From the NCBI GenBank assembly GCA_900552195.1, contig URYO01000014.1, positions 1 to 13,532 of the forward strand: DNA of 13,532 bases, written 5' to 3'. This DNA comes from an uncultured Sutterella sp. Its GTDB lineage: Bacteria; Pseudomonadota; Gammaproteobacteria; Burkholderiales; Burkholderiaceae_F. This document shows positions 7,832 to 13,532 of this stretch, piece by piece. The notes under the pieces are model-generated. The model saw only the letters and a program-made list of their open reading frames with translations, did not search any database and had not been told where the DNA came from. How positions within the stretch are numbered: the stretch's first letter is position 1; the number at the start of each line of letters is the position of its first letter. Position numbers and translations under genes: made by a program.

Positions 7832-8929
7832 TTAGTTGTTTTTAGGTGTCATTGTTTTAACGGCCACGTTGTCGGTAGGCAGAATCAGGCGCCCCTTCTC
7901 GTCGAAGGCATAGGTGCGGTTATCAAAGCCCAGACCGAAAACAGTCAGCACGTTGCGGTAATAATTATCGCCCTTCATTTCCGTCGAGGTGAGCACCGTA
8001 CGAATCACCGCACCGGCCTTATCTGCAGCCACATAGGGCAGAAAGCAGGCGCCGAAAGCATTGACCTGACGATTGTTGACAGTCATGTCGCCGATGTTGA
8101 CTTTTTCAGGCGGAATATTGGTTGCCTTGACGAGATTAATCATCGGTTCGTACTGGCGCATCAGCACTTCATAGTTCTGATCTTTAGGCGACAGAATGCC
8201 GGACCACAGGTAGGTTCGGATGGCGTTGTAGCTGCCTTCCATCTGCTGAGGATCGACAAGGCGTCCCTGAGCGTCAAATTTAGCCCAGTCCGGCGCCACA
8301 CCGCTCGGAGAGCAGCGCACCATGGCGTTGATGGAACCTTCCAGCACCGGGAGCCAATACGGATCGTAATCGGCAAAGCGGCGCAGGATGTGCGGCGGAT
8401 AGTAGCTTGGGTTGATGGTGATCACGCCCTTCTCTTCAAATCCGACGCGGCCCGGAAGGATGATCTTGCCGACGGTCGGCACGTCACGAACGAGCTCTTT
8501 AAGCTTGGCAAGGTAACCGTCAGCCTTCGGAAGGTAGGAAGGATCATTCCAGATGCGGGCCGCTTCGATCAGACAGTAGGCAATCCACATGTCCGAGTCG
8601 GTGGCGTTGTTGGTATCCAAGATCTTGCCTGTTCCATTGGGCTTGCCGTCCGGAATACCCCAAAGCCAAGCAGGCTGATTTTCGCCGAGATTCTTTTCCG
8701 TCCAGGCAAACATCTCGTCAAAAGCCTTTTTGTCATTGGCAACCAGAGCGAAGAACATCCCGTAGGACTGTCCTTCAGAAGTCGTAATCAGCTTGGCTTC
8801 GCTGTAGTCAACGACGCGGCCTTCGGGCGTAAGATTCGTTGCTTTAAATTGATCCCAAAGTTCCCAGGCACCCGCAGGAGCTGCGAACACGGCAGAGATC
8901 AGGCAGGCAAGAAGAAAGTTCTTTTTCAT
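7832..8929 (-). CDS. bcsZ: BcsZ, periplasmic GH8 endo-1,4-beta-glucanase with altered catalytic base
   Basis: BcsZ is the periplasmic cellulase of bacterial cellulose systems, thought to trim or detangle nascent glucan. The 365-residue product has a signal peptide (residues 1-21, cleavage after AGA) and the GH8 alpha/alpha-barrel. The general acid equivalent to E. coli Glu55 is Glu52 in TTSEGQSYGMFF, and the substrate-positioning acidic motif is NNATDSDMW (about 107-115). The expected catalytic base (Asp243 in E. coli, in SSYDAIR) is Asn235 here, in GSYNAIRTYLW; the codon at 8227-8225 is AAC. The enzyme may therefore be inactive, slow, or use another base as some GH8 subfamilies do. It starts at ATG 8929 with a strong AGGAAGGAG ribosome-binding site, 18 nt after bcsB. 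The rest of the fold looks intact, so this is not an ordinary decaying gene. Confidence 0.95.
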   Translation of the reverse strand: MKKNFLLACLISAVFAAPAGAWELWDQFKATNLTPEGRVVDYSEAKLITTSEGQSYGMFFALVANDKKAFDEMFAWTEKNLGENQPAWLWGIPDGKPNGTGKILDTNNATDSDMWIAYCLIEAARIWNDPSYLPKADGYLAKLKELVRDVPTVGKIILPGRVGFEEKGVITINPSYYPPHILRRFADYDPYWLPVLEGSINAMVRCSPSGVAPDWAKFDAQGRLVDPQQMEGSYNAIRTYLWSGILSPKDQNYEVLMRQYEPMINLVKATNIPPEKVNIGDMTVNNRQVNAFGACFLPYVAADKAGAVIRTVLTSTEMKGDNYYRNVLTVFGLGFDNRTYAFDEKGRLILPTDNVAVKTMTPKNN

Positions 8930-8947
8930 GTTGTGGTCTCCTTCCTC

Positions 8948-11212
8948 TTAGTTGCGGCGGTTGCGGAAGCGGATTAAAGAATGCATCAGGTAGTAGATGC
9001 CACCTGCAAAGAGCAGTGCGCACACCAATGTGAAGAGCACAAGAAGAAGCGGCTGGTCTAAGAGCGAATACCAAACTCTCTGGTGCCACGGCAGGGATCC
9101 TGTGTAGTAGTCAGGGCCCACCATGTAGCTCGCAGGCTGAGCATTCGGTTTGAATATCGCCACACCGCCACCGACCATCTTCAGGTCTCCAGGGTTCATC
9201 AGGCGTTTGTTCAGGAGGTAGCTTCCGTCCTGACCGTCACCTAAGATTGCGACGACCGAGCGGCCGCTGCCGTACGGAGATTCATACTGAGCAATCGTGG
9301 CAATGCCGGTGTCTTCCGTGACAGTGGACTGAGGAGCAGCGTCTTTAGACTTTGCTTCGAAATTAGACTTCAAGTTGCCTTTAACTTTTTCAAGAATAAT
9401 CTCGGGCTCAAGTTTGCCGAGATTATCGATATCGGCGCTGTTTTCAGCAAAGACCAGAATGTCGCGGTGCTGAGCGTTATCATTCTGGATGGCAGAGTCG
9501 AACGTAACTTTCGTGACGGGAGCACCCGTCTGCGCACCGAAGCGGCCCATTGTATTGAGCATCGTCGTCATGACGTTAGCCGGCGCATCTTTCTTCATCA
9601 GCACCAAGGTCTGAGACAAGTCGGCATACTTCGTAAACGGATAGCCGCTCACGGTAAAGAGCTTCAGATCCGGCAGGCGTGCAAAGTGATAGAAACCGGA
9701 GAAGTCGATCGTGGAGTTCGGATCGATTTCCACCTGGTTCGGAATCAAGGTCACGGACTTGCAGTTGGCCTGAGTTCCGCCGTCAACCGCCAAACCGTAT
9801 TGGAAGTCAAACGTCAGCTGATTTTCCGCGGACAGCAGGCGGCTCGGAATCGATGTGTTGTTCCACAGATTTGCCAAGCCATTAATGAACGAGAACTGCG
9901 ACATAAACGAGTTGCTCGTTTTTGTCGGGCTCAGGTCATAGGACTCGACCAACTGGTCATTCAGCAGGAAACGCATCTGGGCCGGTTCTCCGCCCATCGG
10001 ACGCGTGTAGCGATAGCGTAGGTCTAGATTCACATTGCTGCGATTGACCATGAAAAGGTCCGGCGGGAGACGTACGTCGAGCTTGATCGGAGCCGGATGC
10101 AGACCGGTGCTGGTGAGCTGGCCGCGATACTTGGAAAGCTTCTCGAACGGAATCTTTTGATCGGTGTTGACCCAAGACGGCGCGTCATAAGCCTTGCGAT
10201 CCGGTTCGCCTTTGAAGTTTTCAATCGTGACCATACCGCCGGCAATTCCTGCGTCAGCAGCCGCCAGATAACGGGCAGCTGTCAGCAGATCATCGGCGTT
10301 GCGCCCGGCAATCACCAAAACCTTGGCGTATAAGCTGTTCGGCGCATTAACGATCGAAATCGTTGGCGCTTCGACTCTGGGCAGGAACTTCAGGAAGTCG
10401 GGACGGCTGTCGTTGGTGACAAAAGCGACATAGTTCTGCTCGGCCGGCTGTTCGTTGTAGTAGACCGGGAATTCAATTCCGCGCCACTCGGAGCGCACAC
10501 CGGCCCATGAAGCAAGTACCGCGGCAGCTTCTTTGAAGCGATTATCAGGTGTAGAAGCAAAAACCATCGGCAGCGTCGTTGCAGACGGACTGATGGTGTT
10601 GACAAAAGGCGCCGGCAGGATCGAAAGATCATTGGCCAAACGCAGCTTCTGAGTATTCAAAGACAGGTAGCTCGAAGAGTCGACCGTCAGCCATAAAGCA
10701 GGATTTGCGGGAGAGCCGCAAATCTGCGTGTACTGACCGACAAACTCCAGCGTCAGGCGGTTGGAGCTGTCAAACTGCTTCGCATTGAGATCGACTGTGG
10801 CGGAAACCTGATTGCCGAGCTGATCTTTGGTAATCGGAAGACTCTTCTGCAGCTGGCCGTTTAAGTAAACATTGAGCTGGCTCTGCTGAGGAATCAGGGC
10901 CGGAGACGGCGTGTAGCGGAGCGTGACCGAAGCCTTGGAAATCAGCTCGTTCTTTGCAGAATAAAAACGGAAAGATCTTTCGTTGTAGATGCCTGTCATC
11001 TTGATCTGTTCAATCGCTCCTTCCGTGGAGTAATTAAACAAGGGGCTGTCTTTGCGGATCACCGGGATTTCGTCTGTCCGGAAGGCCGGCTGAACATCCC
11101 GCATAAATGTGGCGGGTTCAGGGGCGGCGGACGCAACGCTCGCAAGAGCTACACTCAGTGCGCAGAGCACTGTACCGGATAGAAGAAGAGAGAATCTTTT
11201 ATTCTTAAACAT
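8948..11212 (-). CDS. bcsB: BcsB, cellulose synthase periplasmic regulatory/partner subunit
   Basis: BcsB is the membrane-anchored periplasmic subunit that pairs with BcsA; its C-terminal anchor is needed for synthase activity, and its carbohydrate-binding and flavodoxin-like domains guide the polymer outward. The 754-residue protein is of normal length. It has a signal peptide (1-29, cleavage near ASA-A), two carbohydrate-binding-domain regions (about 65-180 and 375-510), the conserved block around PNSTIDFSGFYHF (498-510), and a C-terminal helix at about 721-747 followed by a basic cytoplasmic tail RFRNRRN. The ATG at 11212 lies 28 nt after the bcsA stop, with a GGAAG sequence about 12 nt upstream. 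Without the bcsA 3' duplication the spacer would be 68 nt. bcsZ follows after 18 nt. Confidence 0.96.
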   Translation of the reverse strand: MFKNKRFSLLLSGTVLCALSVALASVASAAPEPATFMRDVQPAFRTDEIPVIRKDSPLFNYSTEGAIEQIKMTGIYNERSFRFYSAKNELISKASVTLRYTPSPALIPQQSQLNVYLNGQLQKSLPITKDQLGNQVSATVDLNAKQFDSSNRLTLEFVGQYTQICGSPANPALWLTVDSSSYLSLNTQKLRLANDLSILPAPFVNTISPSATTLPMVFASTPDNRFKEAAAVLASWAGVRSEWRGIEFPVYYNEQPAEQNYVAFVTNDSRPDFLKFLPRVEAPTISIVNAPNSLYAKVLVIAGRNADDLLTAARYLAAADAGIAGGMVTIENFKGEPDRKAYDAPSWVNTDQKIPFEKLSKYRGQLTSTGLHPAPIKLDVRLPPDLFMVNRSNVNLDLRYRYTRPMGGEPAQMRFLLNDQLVESYDLSPTKTSNSFMSQFSFINGLANLWNNTSIPSRLLSAENQLTFDFQYGLAVDGGTQANCKSVTLIPNQVEIDPNSTIDFSGFYHFARLPDLKLFTVSGYPFTKYADLSQTLVLMKKDAPANVMTTMLNTMGRFGAQTGAPVTKVTFDSAIQNDNAQHRDILVFAENSADIDNLGKLEPEIILEKVKGNLKSNFEAKSKDAAPQSTVTEDTGIATIAQYESPYGSGRSVVAILGDGQDGSYLLNKRLMNPGDLKMVGGGVAIFKPNAQPASYMVGPDYYTGSLPWHQRVWYSLLDQPLLLVLFTLVCALLFAGGIYYLMHSLIRFRNRRN

Positions 11213-11240
11213 ATCTGACCGAGATCTTCCGAATTACTCA

Positions 11241-13532
11241 TTAATCCGTATTATTTCTAACTGCGTAAGATTTTAGTTTGTTATTACGCGCTATGAGCCG
11301 ATGAAATTGTTTTAGGCAAATTGTTTTAGGCAAGTAGAGCGGATGGGTTTCCTCAAAAGGAGAATTCTTGTTTTCGCGTCTAAGTGACGGGACTCGAGGA
11401 ATAAAACTGATGACCCACTTAAATGTCCAAACCGAGGCCTTCAGGAACCAGCCGGCCTGAGGATTCGAAAAATGCGCAAATGCCTCAGCGCCCATGCGCG
11501 CCATGTGCAGCAGCGCAAAGAAGCCGTCAAACATGCCATAGTCTCTAACCTTCGCTTGTCTCTGGATCCAAATATCCGGCGTTCCGAACGTGCACTCGAC
11601 ATATTCCATTTCTTTGGTACGCGTCGGCTGAGAGACCAAAAGCTCGACAACGCCGTTTTCAAAAGCGGCCGTCACTGTGCAGTCAAACGTTGTCGAAGGC
11701 TTTTTCTTAGGGCCAAAAACCAGCTTTACAGGCTCTTCGAGCGAAACCTTGCTTAGGTCTGAAGCGTTTTTCAAGTCTACGACGCAGTCTTTCTGAGAGA
11801 AAGCGGACATAACGGCCGGAATCGAAATCTCTCCGACCTGAAGGTGTACCGGTGCGGTGAAGGACACACGCGGGAATTTGCGTTTCTGGACACTTTCGAC
11901 CGTCACGGCCATCGCGGCAAACAGAATGATCAGGTTGTAGATAATCCAGCCGAGGTTGATCAAAAGCATCAGAACTTCGTAGGCGCTGGCTCCGACCATT
12001 CTGTAGAGGCCGATAAAGAAGCCGGCCAGGTTTAGGAGCAGCAAATAGAAGTACGGACGAGCGACAGCCCAGTCCAAATATTCTTTATCAATTACGCCAC
12101 CCTTAGCCGTCACGTTGAATTTACCCTTGTGAGGCGCGATAAGTGCAACGAGTGTCGGCACGAAGATGTACCAGGATAAAATCGTTTCATAGAGCGCGCT
12201 GATAAACGGGAATCGATAGCCGCGGTGAATCATGTACGTCGTCATCGTGGAGTGAACCATATGCGGGATCAGGTACACGAAAATAGCGATCGCACTGGCG
12301 TAAATCACGTAGATATTGGCAAAGAGGAACGGCAGCGGAGCGATTAAGAAGATGATTCGCGGCAGTCCGTGCAGGAAGTGGATCATCGCATTTAAGAAGC
12401 ACAGGCGCTGCGGAATCGTCAGGCCCTTGCCGAAAAGCGGATTATCCAAGCGGAAAATCTGCACCATGCCTCGGGCCCAGCGGATTCGCTGTCCGATATG
12501 CGCCGCCAAAGTTTCCGTACTCAGACCGGCAGAAAGGGGCGTACTTAAGAAAGCCGAAGACCAGCCTCTGCGGTTGAGCTTCAAAGAGGTATGCGCGTCC
12601 TCGGTCACCGTTTCCACAGCAATGCCGCCGACTTCTTCCAATGCTTTACGGCGCATGATGGCACAGGAGCCGCAGAACATCGTTGCGTTCCATGTGTCAT
12701 TGCCCTTCTGAATGAAGTCATGGAAGAGCGAGTTCTCATTCGGAACATTCTCTTTGAGATGCAGGTTCTTTTCAAACGGGTCCTGCGAGTAAAAGTGATG
12801 AGGCGTCTGCACCAGAGCGATTTTCTCGTCCTTTAAGAACCAGCCCATCGTCTTTTGCAGGAACGTTTTTACCGGTACGTGGTCGCAGTCAAAGATGGCA
12901 ATGAAGTCGCCCTTAGTGATGCCCATCGCGTGGTTAATGTTGCCGGCCTTGGCGTGCTTGTGTTCTTCGCGCTCGATATAGCCGGCGCCGACTTCACAGG
13001 CAAAGTCTTTAAATTCCTTACGACTGCCGTCGTCCAAGATATAAACATTGAGTTTTTCTTTGGGCCAGTCTACGGTGAGCGCTGCGTACACCGTCGGTTT
13101 CACAACGTCCAGCGGTTCGTTGTAAGTCGGAATGAAAATATCGACACTCGGCCAGCGCTCCTTATCCTTCGGCAAAGAGGCGGGTTTACGGTCAAGCACC
13201 CAGCAGACCTGGAAGTAGCCGAGCAGCATCACGATGAAGGCATAGGTTTCAGCGATGATCAGCAGCCATGTAAAGATCACAGAGGTGTAGCTGTTGGGAT
13301 TCAGTGTTTCCGAATAACGCCACCAAACGTAGCGGGACGACACGATGACCGAAATCACGATCAGCATCAGCAGCGTAAAGCGGGTTTGCGCCTGAAAGAG
13401 TGTAAGCGCGATCACACCTAAGATCAGCAGGAAGATGACTTGTTCTTCCAAACTGAAGGGCTGAGTGATACAGAGCACGTAGAGCACGAAGCCGATCGCG
13501 AGCAAAAAGCCCACGAAGATCTTCTTAAAAAG
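11241..13532 (-). CDS. bcsA: BcsA, cellulose synthase catalytic subunit (N-terminus outside window)
   Basis: BcsA polymerises UDP-glucose into beta-1,4-glucan and moves it through its own membrane channel. Numbering here is from the GTG at 13514, but the frame is open to the window edge (LFKKIF precedes it) and E. coli BcsA continues well N-terminal of the matching CVTQPF segment, so the true start is probably outside. The GT2 core is complete: DDG 161-163, DCD 209-211, HAKAGNINHA about 187-196, TED 304-306, QRIRW 342-346 and the gating loop FNVTAKGG 466-473. The flanking membrane helices are present. The PilZ domain follows: RKFPR (545-549) satisfies RxxxR, but the D/N-x-S-x-x-G motif is degenerate, AFSQKD (571-576). 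The last 25 residues (733-757) arise from a 14-bp tandem duplication that shifts the frame. bcsB follows 28 nt downstream. Confidence 0.96.
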   Translation of the reverse strand, partial: LFKKIFVGFLLAIGFVLYVLCITQPFSLEEQVIFLLILGVIALTLFQAQTRFTLLMLIVISVIVSSRYVWWRYSETLNPNSYTSVIFTWLLIIAETYAFIVMLLGYFQVCWVLDRKPASLPKDKERWPSVDIFIPTYNEPLDVVKPTVYAALTVDWPKEKLNVYILDDGSRKEFKDFACEVGAGYIEREEHKHAKAGNINHAMGITKGDFIAIFDCDHVPVKTFLQKTMGWFLKDEKIALVQTPHHFYSQDPFEKNLHLKENVPNENSLFHDFIQKGNDTWNATMFCGSCAIMRRKALEEVGGIAVETVTEDAHTSLKLNRRGWSSAFLSTPLSAGLSTETLAAHIGQRIRWARGMVQIFRLDNPLFGKGLTIPQRLCFLNAMIHFLHGLPRIIFLIAPLPFLFANIYVIYASAIAIFVYLIPHMVHSTMTTYMIHRGYRFPFISALYETILSWYIFVPTLVALIAPHKGKFNVTAKGGVIDKEYLDWAVARPYFYLLLLNLAGFFIGLYRMVGASAYEVLMLLINLGWIIYNLIILFAAMAVTVESVQKRKFPRVSFTAPVHLQVGEISIPAVMSAFSQKDCVVDLKNASDLSKVSLEEPVKLVFGPKKKPSTTFDCTVTAAFENGVVELLVSQPTRTKEMEYVECTFGTPDIWIQRQAKVRDYGMFDGFFALLHMARMGAEAFAHFSNPQAGWFLKASVWTFKWVISFIPRVPSLRRENKNSPFEETHPLYLPKTICLKQFHRLIARNNKLKSYAVRNNTD
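11304..11331. repeat. Perfect 14-bp tandem duplication inside the 3' end of bcsA
   Basis: The unit AAATTGTTTTAGGC occurs twice in direct succession (11304-11317 and 11318-11331), followed by two further matching bases. Because 14 is not a multiple of three, the second copy changes the bcsA reading frame. With one copy the frame would end at adjacent TAA TAA codons at 11286-11281. Confidence 0.95.

Noticed and set aside
8390..8977. 195-codon plus-strand open frame opposite bcsZ
   Set aside because: Antisense to bcsZ with no recognisable motif; the minus-strand gene carries the GH8 motifs and signal peptide.
12855..13421. 188-codon plus-strand open frame opposite bcsA
   Set aside because: Covers the conserved GT2 region of bcsA on the other strand; low-complexity composition typical of a shadow frame.
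13512..13514. GTG at 13514 as the true bcsA start
   Set aside because: The frame stays open to the window edge, the upstream AG-rich stretch is a poor ribosome-binding site, and homologous BcsA proteins extend further N-terminally; treated as an internal Val in a truncated gene.

Overview
The window reads as part of a Gram-negative, probably betaproteobacterial (Burkholderiales) chromosome. The evidence is the murA-hisG-hisD-hisB-hisH-hisA-hisF order typical of Burkholderiales, a short-form (HisZ-dependent) HisG, a monofunctional HisB, and periplasm-directed cellulose secretion proteins. Moderate base composition and the gene set would fit a gut-associated Sutterellaceae-like lineage, but that assignment is inference. 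Every gene supported here lies on the minus strand, so transcription runs from high to low coordinates. No tRNA, rRNA, CRISPR array, insertion sequence or phage gene is visible.

Region 1 (13532 to 6161) is a bacterial cellulose synthesis and modification cluster in the order bcsA-bcsB-bcsZ-bcsG, with gaps of 18-28 nt. BcsA is the inner-membrane glucosyltransferase/channel and its N-terminus runs off the window. BcsB is its periplasmic partner, BcsZ is a family GH8 periplasmic endoglucanase, and BcsG is the zinc-dependent phosphoethanolamine (pEtN) transferase that decorates cellulose. No bcsC, bcsE, bcsF, bcsQ or bcsR is present in the visible part.

Region 2 (6160 to 6033) is the only sizeable spacer (128 nt). 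It carries a perfect 8-bp inverted repeat and an imperfect 12-bp tandem repeat containing two GTTAAC palindromes. It is likely where bcs transcription ends and/or the murA-his operon begins.

Region 3 (6032 to 1) is a tightly packed murA-his operon: murA, hisG, hisD, hisB, hisH, hisA, hisF and the first codons of hisI. ATGA overlaps occur at murA/hisG, hisG/hisD and hisB/hisH, and gaps of 4-14 nt elsewhere. MurA makes UDP-GlcNAc-enolpyruvate for peptidoglycan; the others carry out most of histidine biosynthesis. hisC is missing from the slot between hisD and hisB where related operons carry it, and hisZ and a histidinol-phosphatase are also not here.

The most notable observations concern the cellulose genes. 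(a) The BcsZ position equivalent to the E. coli catalytic base Asp243 is Asn. (b) The second c-di-GMP-binding motif of the BcsA PilZ domain is degenerate (AFSQKD in place of D/N-x-S-x-x-G) although the catalytic core is intact. (c) A perfect 14-bp tandem duplication near the 3' end of bcsA shifts the frame past an apparent ancestral TAATAA stop, giving a novel 25-residue tail. BcsG, by contrast, keeps all its zinc and nucleophile residues.
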